From positions 1 to 9,152 of the forward strand of contig CANLFK010000083.1 of NCBI GenBank assembly GCA_947489925.1: 9,152 nucleotides of DNA. The letters are read 5' to 3'. The DNA comes from Candidatus Caenarcanales bacterium. GTDB lineage: Bacteria; Cyanobacteriota; Vampirovibrionia; Caenarcaniphilales; Caenarcanaceae. The notes under the pieces were generated by a model. That model did no database searches. It was not told the origin of the DNA and saw only the letters and a list, made by a program, of their open reading frames with translations. Of the stretch, positions 1-6,247 are shown piece after piece; within the stretch, counting starts at the first letter, position 1, and every line of letters starts with the position of its first letter. The position numbers and the translations under genes were made by a program.

Positions 1-2051
1 GGTTGTGCTATTTCTTCAATGACATCATCATCAAAAGCTGATAATAATTCTTTGCTGATTTGTTTTAAATTTTTGCCTTTGGAATATTCCAACAAGTTTC
101 CTTTTTCTTTTTCGGTAATTTCTTTCTCCAAGCGAATAAGTCGGTTTGCCAAGGATAGAAATAAATCTTCTTCGGCAACACCCATTGTAACTGCTCCCAA
201 TAAGTCTTTTAGTCCAACAGTTGGTTTTCTTTCCAAGGGTCGGCTATCTGTTTTCTTGGATTTGTTTACGCCAACGGCATCTACAATAATAAAATGCGTT
301 TTGCAAGCTCCTTTAACTCTGGTATTATTTGCCTGAAAATCATTTTTGTTAATGGTTCGTGTTCCCCTACCTTTCATTTGCTCAAAGTAGTTTGCACTTT
401 TTACATCACGCATAAATAGCAACACTTCCAAAGGTTTTACATCTGTGCCTGTGGCAATCATATCTACCGTAACGGCAATTCTAGGATAATACCTATTTCG
501 GAAACGATTCAACACCGATTTTGGGTCTTCTGGACTTTTGTAGGTAAGTTTTTTGCAAAAGTCATCACCTTCATTAAATTCTTCCCGAATGATTTTGATA
601 ATATCGTCTGCGTGGCTGTCTGTTTTAGCAAAAACCAATGTTTTGGGTACTTCGTATTCTCCGTTTTCGTCTTTTCGGTTCGGGAAAATTTCGGTTTGCA
701 ATGCCTTTTTATATTGGCGAATAATATTTCGTATTTGACTTGGGTTTACTACCTTTTTATCCAAATCATTTTTCAGATATTCAGTATCTTCGTCTTCTTG
801 TGTCCAACGGTTTTTTCGGGTGAGTTTGTCTCGTCTGTCCACAAACCAACCTGCTTTTACTACGCTTCCTTTTTGTGAAATTTCAGTTTCAATATTATAT
901 ACATCAAAATTTACATTCACTCCATCAATCACTGATTCGTCAAAAGTGTATTCGCTCACTACATTTTCCTCAAAAAAGCCAAATGTTCTTTTGTCTGGTG
1001 TGGCGGTTAAGCCAATCAAGAAAGCATCAAAATAATCCAACACTTGTTTCCAAACATTGTAAATAGAGCGGTGGCACTCGTCAATAATAATAAAATCAAA
1101 TTGCTCTATGGGAACTCTGTCGGTATAATCCACAGGGATTGCTTGCTTTTTATTTCGCTGTTGCTCCATCCAAGTTGATTCGTTGGGGTTCGTTTCTTCT
1201 GCACCTTCTTCCAATTCTTCGCCTTTCAAAATGGCATACATCCTCTGAATGGTAGAAATACAAACCTGACTATCAGAAGCGATATAGCTTGAAGTCAATC
1301 GTTGTACATTATAAAACTCAGTAAATTTACGGTTGCTGTCATTGGGTTGAAAAGCCATAAATTCCTGTTCGGCTTGTTCCCCCAAATTTTTGGTGTCCAC
1401 TAAAAACAGAATGCGTTTTGCTTTGGCGTGTTCTAACAAACGGTAAACAAAAGTAGCGGCAGTAAAAGTTTTACCTGCACCCGTAGCCATTTGTATTAAG
1501 GCTTTTGGCTTATTCTTTTTAAACGATTGCTCCAAATTTTTAATCGCCTTAATTTGAGCAGGTCGAAGCCCTTCTTCATTTAATTGTGGTATGTCTAAAA
1601 GTCTGCTTCTTAAACTTTTGTCCTTTTGTAACCATTCCGCCAATGTTTCGGGTTTGTAAAACCAAAAAATAGTTCTTCCTCTTGGCTTTGGGTCTCTTGT
1701 ATCTCTAAACCGTGTAATTGTGCCAGTACTTTCAAAAACGAATGGCAAAGGGTCATTGTCTAAATATTTAAGTTTAGCTTTGGCGTATTCCGAGGCTTGG
1801 TCTTCGGCTACGGTAAGTTTATGTCCTTCCTCCTCTTTTTTAGCTTCAATAATTCCAACAGGTTTTTTATCGACAAAAAGCACATAGTCCGCAAACTTTG
1901 TTTCGGCTTGATATTCTCTTAACGCAACACCTCTCCCAGCTCCTAAGTCCACTTCGTTTTTAGATTGAACAAACCAACCTGCTTCTTTCAACATTAAGTC
2001 AATTTTGTCACGAGCAATTTGTTCAGGATTTTGATTTAAGTCTGTACTCAT
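1..2051 (-). CDS. hsdR: Type I restriction endonuclease subunit R (HsdR), 3' end missing at window edge
   Basis: ATP-dependent translocase and nuclease subunit of a type I restriction-modification complex, which cuts unmethylated foreign DNA together with HsdM and HsdS. The minus-strand frame is open from ATG at 2051 to the window edge (683 codons). An N-terminal PD-(D/E)xK nuclease core is visible: Asp55 in FADY and Glu69/Lys71 in IIEAKK. Helicase motifs follow in order: Walker A ATGAGKT (189-195), DECH box (324-327), TAT (349-351), motif V VDMIATGTD (529-537) and motif VI QMKGRGTR (558-565). The order and the region after motif VI (AEEDLFLSLANRL, 626-638) resemble the EcoAI/EcoEI type IB group, whose subunits run to roughly 800 residues, so about 100 C-terminal residues lie outside. 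No hsdM or hsdS lies upstream; they may be beyond the left edge. The start has only a weak RBS (AAAGA). Its codon choice and slightly higher GC differ from the genes to the right, suggesting transfer. Confidence 0.95.
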   Translation of the reverse strand, partial: MSTDLNQNPEQIARDKIDLMLKEAGWFVQSKNEVDLGAGRGVALREYQAETKFADYVLFVDKKPVGIIEAKKEEEGHKLTVAEDQASEYAKAKLKYLDNDPLPFVFESTGTITRFRDTRDPKPRGRTIFWFYKPETLAEWLQKDKSLRSRLLDIPQLNEEGLRPAQIKAIKNLEQSFKKNKPKALIQMATGAGKTFTAATFVYRLLEHAKAKRILFLVDTKNLGEQAEQEFMAFQPNDSNRKFTEFYNVQRLTSSYIASDSQVCISTIQRMYAILKGEELEEGAEETNPNESTWMEQQRNKKQAIPVDYTDRVPIEQFDFIIIDECHRSIYNVWKQVLDYFDAFLIGLTATPDKRTFGFFEENVVSEYTFDESVIDGVNVNFDVYNIETEISQKGSVVKAGWFVDRRDKLTRKNRWTQEDEDTEYLKNDLDKKVVNPSQIRNIIRQYKKALQTEIFPNRKDENGEYEVPKTLVFAKTDSHADDIIKIIREEFNEGDDFCKKLTYKSPEDPKSVLNRFRNRYYPRIAVTVDMIATGTDVKPLEVLLFMRDVKSANYFEQMKGRGTRTINKNDFQANNTRVKGACKTHFIIVDAVGVNKSKKTDSRPLERKPTVGLKDLLGAVTMGVAEEDLFLSLANRLIRLEKEITEKEKGNLLEYSKGKNLKQISKELLSAFDDDVIEEIAQ

Positions 2052-2106
2052 ATTATTATCTTTCAGTCGAGGCATTGGCTAAAAAGTGGCTATTTCCTTC
2101 ATGTTC

Positions 2107-2235
2107 TTACACAATAAAAATTTCATTGTCATATTTTATTGGTTTGTCTGTCTTTTTACACTGACCAAAATCACTATTTTTTCTTTCAAATTCATAATAA
2201 AGAATTATACCCGCCTGATATACAAATTTCAAAGC
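2107..2235 (-). pseudogene. Possible gene remnant upstream of hsdR (42 codons to a TAA)
   Basis: A minus-strand frame is open from GCT at 2235, just after an in-frame TAA, to TAA at 2107-2109. The C-terminal part is mixed, charged and protein-like (EFERKNSDFGQCKKTDKP, then a hydrophobic end EIFIV). There is no ATG in frame; only TTG at 2232-2230 could start it. Its first half lies inside the 72-nt repeat, and the same frame in the second copy of the repeat is also open but stops after 16 codons (TAA at 3367-3369). It could be the tail of a foreign gene that once preceded hsdR, now joined to a repeat/promoter sequence, or merely a chance open frame. I do not recognise the family. Confidence 0.25.
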
Positions 2236-2262
2236 TTAAACCTTTAGATTGATGTTTATATT
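2191..2262. repeat. 72-nt direct repeat, copy 1 (left of the toxin unit)
   Basis: Matches 3373-3444 at a constant offset of 1182 nt with 66 of 72 positions identical. The 47 nt at 2216-2262 are identical to 3398-3444; all six differences fall in 2191-2215. The pair is in direct orientation and brackets the two-gene toxin unit. Each copy carries a minus-strand sigma-70 promoter and an ATG 8 nt after the -10 box. Similarity ends at about 2190, on the side of hsdR. Confidence 0.9.
2204..2232 (-). promoter_or_regulatory. Strong sigma-70-type promoter towards hsdR
   Basis: On the minus strand, -35 TTGAAA (2232-2227), a 17-nt spacer ending in GGG, and a perfect -10 TATAAT (2209-2204). Predicted transcription start is near 2197, giving hsdR a leader of about 145 nt. 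An ATG lies 8 nt after the -10 box (2195-2193) but opens only a 19-codon frame. It is the copy-1 version of the promoter at 3386-3414. Confidence 0.65.
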
Positions 2263-2308
2263 TTTCTGATTTTAAATTTACACCTAAATAATTTCCTGTC
2301 TAAAAAAC

Positions 2309-2599
2309 TTATTTGTCATTGTAGTGTCCCATCATGGAAATTATTATAATTAATTCAACTTGATTGTTCTTATCACGCACTAATTCATAAACTAACCGAT
2401 CTTTTAAATTAATTCGCCGAGACCATATTTCTCTTTCTCTAAAATGTTTTAATCTTTCTGGATTACCAATTCCTTCTTCTGGTGAATCTTTTATGCTTTC
2501 AAATAGTTTTAGAATTCTCTTTTTGAAAAATTCCGGATTCCTCTTATTCCAAGCTTTTAAATCATCTCTAGCTTTATTTGTAAAATCAAAATCTTCCAA
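2309..2599 (-). CDS. YoeB/Txe-family mRNA interferase toxin (RelE superfamily)
   Basis: A 96-residue protein with the YoeB signature: LKAWNKRNP near the N-terminus, then EGIGNPERLKH (42-52), IWSRRINLKDRLVYEL (58-73), and GHY near the end (91-93). By alignment from memory with E. coli YoeB, the catalytic/RNA-contact residues Glu46, Arg65, His83 and Tyr84 correspond to Glu48, Arg68, His92 and Tyr93, so the enzyme looks intact. Family members cleave ribosome-bound mRNA at the A site and are held inactive by a partner antitoxin. The start is TTG at 2599, chosen because a strong GGAGGA lies 8 nt upstream and no ATG is in frame nearby. The gene overlaps the end of the preceding 263-codon gene by 14 nt, typical of translationally coupled toxin-antitoxin pairs. 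The last three residues (NDK) extend beyond the HY end seen in E. coli YoeB. Confidence 0.9.
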   Translation of the reverse strand: MEDFDFTNKARDDLKAWNKRNPEFFKKRILKLFESIKDSPEEGIGNPERLKHFREREIWSRRINLKDRLVYELVRDKNNQVELIIIISMMGHYNDK

Positions 2600-3377
2600 G
2601 ACGAATATCCTCCAGGCTTAACTTTGATAGAGAGCTTGTTTCTATTTTCTCAATGCTTTCTTTGCTAATTTGTGTTTTAAAAACATAGTCTGTTTCATTA
2701 TCTACAGCATAATCTTTATAAACTTTTTCTACATCTTCCTGAGTAGGCTCATGACCAATTAAAGCAAAAAATATATCTAAGATATCGAAAGAATCATTAA
2801 TTAATTCTCTTAATTTTTTACATTCTTCTTTATTATCTTTTAATCCAAATAACTTAATCAGTTTATCGGAAAGTAAGGGTAAAGCATTTACAATCTTAGA
2901 TTCAAATTTATAAGATTCCACATTTTCCAGCAAGTTATTTGTACTAGCAATAAATTCTTCTAGAAATTTACTCAAATCCTTTAGATGCCACATTTTTCCC
3001 TCATAAACAATAAAGGGAATATCTGAAATAGTATCATTTTTTAATAAATCACTTAAATCACTATTTATTAATTTGAGTTCTTCTTCACCTAGTTTTGGTA
3101 AATCGCTGTTTATTAATTTTAATTTCTCGTTTATACCTTTAATAGTTTTAAAGCTTTTTCTTAAAAGTTTATTGATTTGATGCGAAAAATTTATTACTTT
3201 TATTATGCATAAATACATCTGTAAATAGGCGAAAAACCTGTATTGTTTATTCTCTAATGTCAGAAGAAAATCAGCATGAAGCTTATCAAGATTCTTATGA
3301 AGCTTTTCATGAGTTTTATTTAGTTGTGGTAAATCTTTTTCAAGATTAAAGAGAGAAGTATTTAAATTAGTATTCAT
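2586..3377 (-). CDS. Uncharacterised 263-aa helical protein, candidate antitoxin or regulator of the YoeB-like toxin
   Basis: I do not recognise this family. The protein is Lys/Leu/Glu/Asn rich and probably almost all helical. The N-terminus (12-45) has a heptad-like pattern (LPQLNKTHEKLHKNLDKL) consistent with a coiled coil. A short hydrophobic stretch (50-66, AYLQMYLCIIKVINFS) is too polar at its edges for a confident membrane segment. The octapeptide LKLINSDL occurs twice, at 86-93 and 101-108. The C-terminus (236-263) is a charged Ser/Glu/Lys tail ending LEDIRLGRF. Position directly before a YoeB toxin, with a 14-nt overlap and a shared promoter, is where an antitoxin of about 80-90 residues (YefM/Axe or similar) is normally found; this protein is about three times longer and shows no visible YefM motif. 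The tail could be the toxin-binding part, by analogy with other antitoxins. Start is ATG at 3377, 8 nt after a -10 box with no room for an RBS, so translation is probably leaderless. Confidence 0.8.
   Translation of the reverse strand: MNTNLNTSLFNLEKDLPQLNKTHEKLHKNLDKLHADFLLTLENKQYRFFAYLQMYLCIIKVINFSHQINKLLRKSFKTIKGINEKLKLINSDLPKLGEEELKLINSDLSDLLKNDTISDIPFIVYEGKMWHLKDLSKFLEEFIASTNNLLENVESYKFESKIVNALPLLSDKLIKLFGLKDNKEECKKLRELINDSFDILDIFFALIGHEPTQEDVEKVYKDYAVDNETDYVFKTQISKESIEKIETSSLSKLSLEDIRLGRF
2608..2613 (-). promoter_or_regulatory. Ribosome binding site for the toxin gene, inside the upstream gene
   Basis: GGAGGA on the minus strand, 8 nt before the TTG start at 2599. It lies within the last codons of the 263-codon gene (…LEDIR…). 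It is one of only two convincing Shine-Dalgarno sites in the window and decides the toxin start. Confidence 0.75.
3055..3122. repeat. Short in-frame repeat within the 263-codon gene (two units, 45 nt apart)
   Basis: Positions 3055-3077 and 3100-3122 are near identical over 23 nt, in direct orientation. They encode the repeated LKLINSDL on the minus strand with an exact 15-codon period. This suggests a local in-frame duplication in a helical region. Confidence 0.6.
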
Positions 3378-3444
3378 AATATAAAATCATACCCTTTTGA
3401 TATACAAATTTCAAAGCTTAAACCTTTAGATTGATGTTTATATT
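3373..3444. repeat. 72-nt direct repeat, copy 2 (between the toxin unit and gyrA)
   Basis: Partner of 2191-2262 (66/72 identical, 47 nt perfect at 3398-3444). It contains the promoter and the ATG of the 263-codon gene, and its right end abuts the TATAAT that may serve gyrA. Recombination between the two copies would delete exactly 1182 bp, including both genes of the toxin unit, and leave one promoter copy. Confidence 0.9.
3386..3414 (-). promoter_or_regulatory. Sigma-70-type promoter of the toxin unit, probably giving leaderless mRNA
   Basis: Minus strand: -35 TTGAAA (3414-3409), 17-nt spacer, -10 TATGAT (3391-3386). The ATG of the 263-codon gene begins 8 nt after the -10 box, where transcription itself would be expected to start. 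No Shine-Dalgarno site can fit. No operator palindrome is obvious, though autoregulation would be usual for a toxin-antitoxin operon. Confidence 0.65.
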
Positions 3445-3449
3445 ATAAT
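3444..3449 (+). promoter_or_regulatory. Possible -10 box for gyrA
   Basis: A perfect TATAAT on the plus strand about 30 nt before the gyrA ATG, at the very end of repeat copy 2 (copy 1 lacks it). No -35 consensus lies at the right distance, so this is weak evidence. It would make gyrA and the toxin unit divergently transcribed from overlapping control DNA. Confidence 0.3.
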
Positions 3450-3479
3450 TTAAGCAATTAATAAATTTGAGATTATTTG

Positions 3480-6056
3480 ATGAGTTCGCCAAGAGTTTTA
3501 CCAATAAACATTAACGATGAAATGAAAACCAGCTTTATTGACTATGCCATGAGCATTATAGTCAGTAGAGCCTTACCAGATGTGCGTGATGGATTAAAGC
3601 CAGTTCATAGGCGTATTTTGTTTGCTATGCACGAAATCGGTTTGTCTTCGGATAAGTCTTATAAAAAGTGTGCCAGAATTGTCGGGGAAGTTTTAGGTAA
3701 ATATCACCCGCACGGAGACACCGCTGTTTATGATTCTTTGGTTCGTTTAGCTCAATCTTTTTCTTCTCGTTATCCGCTAGTAGACGGGCATGGAAATTTC
3801 GGTAGTCTTGATGATAATCCAGCCGCCATGCGTTATACTGAAGCCCGTTTGTCCAAAATTTCAGGACAGATTTTAGCTGATTTGGAGTCTGATACAGTTG
3901 ATTTTCAGGATAATTTTGACGGGTCTTTAAAAGAACCAAAAGTTTTACCAACCAAATTACCAATTTTACTTTTAAATGGTTCTAGCGGTATTGCTGTCGG
4001 TATGGCTACTAATATTCCTCCGCATAATATTGGTGAAGTAATTGATGGAACTGTACATTTAATTGATAATCCAGAAGCGACAATCAAAGATTTAATGGAA
4101 TTTATCAAAGGTCCAGACTTTCCTTCAGGCGGAATAATGATGGGTAATCGTGGAGCTGAAGATGCTTTTACCACTGGTCGGGGAAGTGTTGTCGTGCGAG
4201 CTGTTGCTGAAATTGAAGAAATTGGACGGGCTCAAGCCATTGTTATTACTCAATTACCTTATTTAGTTGGTCCAGAGGCTTTAATTCAAAAAATAGCCGA
4301 ATTGGTCAAAACCGAAAAATTAATTGGAATTGCTGACTTAAACGATGAAACTGGACGACAAGGAACTCGAGTTGTTATCAAATTAAAAAGAGATGCCAAT
4401 GCAGATGTTGTTTTAAATAATTTATACAAATACACTCAATTACAACAAAGTTTTTCGGTTAATACTTTGGCTTTGGTAAGGGGCAGACCTCAATTATTAA
4501 ACCTAAAAGATATTTTAAAACACTTTATTGAACATCGTGTTGAAGTTATTACTCGTAAAGCCAGATTTGACCTAAGAAAAGCGACCGAAAGATTACATAT
4601 TGTTGAAGGTTTAATGAAAGCAATTGCTGATTTAGACAGTGTCATCAAATTAATTCGGGCGGCTGATTCAGTTGATCAAGCCAGAGCTGGTTTAATTGAA
4701 AGATGTGATTTAAGTGATAGACAAGCTGATGCAATTCTGGAAATGCAATTACGCCGCTTAACTGGCTTAGAGCAAGATAAATTACAAAAAGAATTTGATG
4801 TTTTGAATTTACGCATTTCTGAATTAAACACTTTACTCGCCAGTCGTCAATTGATTTTAGACACAATAAAAGCTGATCTTTTGGAATTAAGAGAAAAATA
4901 TAAAGATAAAAGAATGACCGAAATCAGGCAAGCTGAAGGTGATTTGACTAATGAAGATTTAATTCCGAATGATTCGATGATGATTTTCATTACCAGCCAA
5001 GATTATATTAAACGGTTACCGACTGATACATTTGAAAGCCAAAACCGTGCTGGACGGGGCAAAGGTGGTATTACAACTCGTGAAGAAGATGATTTACAGC
5101 ATTGTTTAGCCGCTAAAATGCACGATTCATTATTGTTTTTCACTAATCGAGGAGTTGTTTATTCCGAAAAAGTTTATATGATAGCGGAAGGTGGAAGGCA
5201 AACCAAAGGAAAAGCTTTAATTAATATGATTCCGCTTTTGCCTAATGAAACGGTTACAGCGGTAATTCCAATTTCAAAAGATTCACGGAATAATCATGAA
5301 TTAATAATGCTAACCAAATTAGGCACTGTCAAAAAGATTTCAGTTTCGGCTTTTGGTAATATTAGACGCTCTGGGATTATTGCAATTAATTTGGGCGATG
5401 ACGATGAATTGGGATGGGTTAAGATTTCACAACCAAGTGCTCATATTGTAATTGCAACAAAAGATGGAATGGTTATTCGTTATGCCGAAAGTGAATTGCG
5501 TCCTTTAAGCCGAACAGCCGCTGGAGTGAAAGCTATAAAATTAAGACCCAAAGATAGTATTGTTAGTTGTGCAACCTTTGATCCCCAGCACGAAGATGAC
5601 ACTTATTTATTATTGGTTACCGAAGATGGCTATGGTAAAAGGGTTCATGCTAGCGAATTCCGTGATCAAAAAAGAGGCGGTACTGGTTTAATTGGTACTA
5701 AATTTAAAAAAGAAAAAGATGGTCGCTTAACTGGAATTGCAATTGTCGGAGCAGAAGATGAAATTATTATTGCGACCGCTAATGGTGTTATTTTAAGACA
5801 AAAAACTGGTGAAATCCCAGCTCAAAGCCGCATGGCAACTGGTGTTAAATTACAACAAGTAGGCGGGCAAGATCGTATTGTTTCATTAACTGTTTTAAAA
5901 GACATTGCAAAGTTGCTAGAAGAATCACAATTACCAGAAATTAGTGCCAGTGAGTTTTCACAATTAGACTCTCTAAGCCTAAACCCAGACGATGATGAAC
6001 CATTTGATGAACCAGTTTTAGAAAGTGAAAGTGAAGATCAAAATAAAACTCTTTAG
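3480..6056 (+). CDS. gyrA: DNA gyrase subunit A
   Basis: Breakage-reunion subunit of gyrase (A2B2), which introduces negative supercoils using ATP. 858 residues from ATG at 3480; a TTG one codon earlier (3477) is possible but unnecessary. The N-terminal winged-helix/tower part is intact: catalytic Tyr119 in AAMRYTEARL, preceded by Arg118; quinolone-determining region HPHGDTAVYD with Thr81 and Asp85 at the E. coli Ser83/Asp87 positions; and the hydrophobic GSSGIAVGMATNIPPHN block (168-184). The C-terminal beta-pinwheel runs from about 500 to 808. The GyrA-box position in blade 1 reads QNRAGRGKGG (521-530) rather than QRRGGKG, whereas a later blade has QKRGGTG (730-736). The last about 40 residues form an acidic tail (PDDDEPFDEPVLESESED). 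Length and the C-terminal blades favour GyrA over ParC. No gyrB is adjacent. No SD is seen. The last codons (KTL-stop) are part of a sequence duplicated downstream. Confidence 0.96.
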   Translation: MSSPRVLPININDEMKTSFIDYAMSIIVSRALPDVRDGLKPVHRRILFAMHEIGLSSDKSYKKCARIVGEVLGKYHPHGDTAVYDSLVRLAQSFSSRYPLVDGHGNFGSLDDNPAAMRYTEARLSKISGQILADLESDTVDFQDNFDGSLKEPKVLPTKLPILLLNGSSGIAVGMATNIPPHNIGEVIDGTVHLIDNPEATIKDLMEFIKGPDFPSGGIMMGNRGAEDAFTTGRGSVVVRAVAEIEEIGRAQAIVITQLPYLVGPEALIQKIAELVKTEKLIGIADLNDETGRQGTRVVIKLKRDANADVVLNNLYKYTQLQQSFSVNTLALVRGRPQLLNLKDILKHFIEHRVEVITRKARFDLRKATERLHIVEGLMKAIADLDSVIKLIRAADSVDQARAGLIERCDLSDRQADAILEMQLRRLTGLEQDKLQKEFDVLNLRISELNTLLASRQLILDTIKADLLELREKYKDKRMTEIRQAEGDLTNEDLIPNDSMMIFITSQDYIKRLPTDTFESQNRAGRGKGGITTREEDDLQHCLAAKMHDSLLFFTNRGVVYSEKVYMIAEGGRQTKGKALINMIPLLPNETVTAVIPISKDSRNNHELIMLTKLGTVKKISVSAFGNIRRSGIIAINLGDDDELGWVKISQPSAHIVIATKDGMVIRYAESELRPLSRTAAGVKAIKLRPKDSIVSCATFDPQHEDDTYLLLVTEDGYGKRVHASEFRDQKRGGTGLIGTKFKKEKDGRLTGIAIVGAEDEIIIATANGVILRQKTGEIPAQSRMATGVKLQQVGGQDRIVSLTVLKDIAKLLEESQLPEISASEFSQLDSLSLNPDDDEPFDEPVLESESEDQNKTL

Positions 6057-6098
6057 AAAATAGCTCTCTTGATTCAACTTTATTTCAATTTTAATTAT
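6045..6098. repeat. Direct repeat a: gyrA 3' end and downstream flank
   Basis: Starts in the last gyrA codons and includes the stop codon. Matches 6300-6354 at an offset of 255-256 nt, with four mismatches and one single-nt indel. Contains no GC-rich stem with a T-run, so it does not look like a standard terminator. Confidence 0.85.
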
Positions 6099-6104
6099 AG
6101 TAAT

Positions 6105-6177
6105 CCTAGGCAATGCGAGTTCGACAGACGAAAAACACAAAAAAGATTCTCAAGAACTCAAGTCTTAGTGCCCTAGG
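6105..6177 (+). other. Potential structured RNA / inverted-repeat element
   Basis: Two nested complementary segments. CCTAGGCA (6105-6112) can pair with TG-CCCTAGG (6169-6177, one bulged C), and GAGTTC (6117-6122) pairs with GAACTC (6154-6159), closing a 31-nt A-rich loop (6123-6153). The inner loop side also has a CTCAAG tandem (6150-6155, 6158-6163). It lies between the two copies of the gyrA-end repeat. It could be a small RNA, a relic mobile-element end or chance; no known riboswitch or tRNA pattern fits. Confidence 0.35.
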
Positions 6178-6223
6178 TTTACGCCATTCTAGGAAGGAGA
6201 CACTCAATAAATTATTATTTTAA
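6113..6223 (+). CDS. Very small basic ORF (36 codons), doubtful
   Basis: ATG at 6113 to TAA at 6221-6223. The peptide is rich in Lys/Arg (begins MRVRQTKNTKKIL) and has no recognisable motif. No convincing RBS precedes it (only TAGG). It overlaps the inverted-repeat element at 6105-6177, so at most one of the two readings is likely right. Listed because it fills most of an otherwise unexplained gap. Confidence 0.2.
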   Translation: MRVRQTKNTKKILKNSSLSALGLRHSRKETLNKLLF

Positions 6224-6247
6224 ATTTTCTGTCTTCAAGATTTAAAT

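Noticed and set aside
19..1066. Several plus-strand open frames of 61-105 codons
   Set aside because: They lie opposite the continuous hsdR frame, which carries all expected helicase motifs; the plus-strand products are Ser/Phe-rich with no motifs.
2191..3444. 72-nt repeats as a transposon target-site duplication
   Set aside because: Far too long for a target-site duplication, no transposase or terminal inverted repeats between them.
3477..3479. TTG as the gyrA start
   Set aside because: The next codon is ATG; neither has an RBS, and ATG is the simpler choice. The difference is one residue.
3625..4866. Three minus-strand open frames inside gyrA
   Set aside because: Shadows of gyrA on the opposite strand, with no motifs or start signals.
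3480..6056. ParC (topoisomerase IV subunit A) instead of GyrA
   Set aside because: Length, full set of C-terminal blades with YGKR/KRGG-type motifs and acidic tail fit GyrA better, although the first GyrA box is irregular.
6115..6127. tRNA T-arm-like GAGTTCGAC
   Set aside because: No 5-bp T stem, acceptor or anticodon arm can be built around it.
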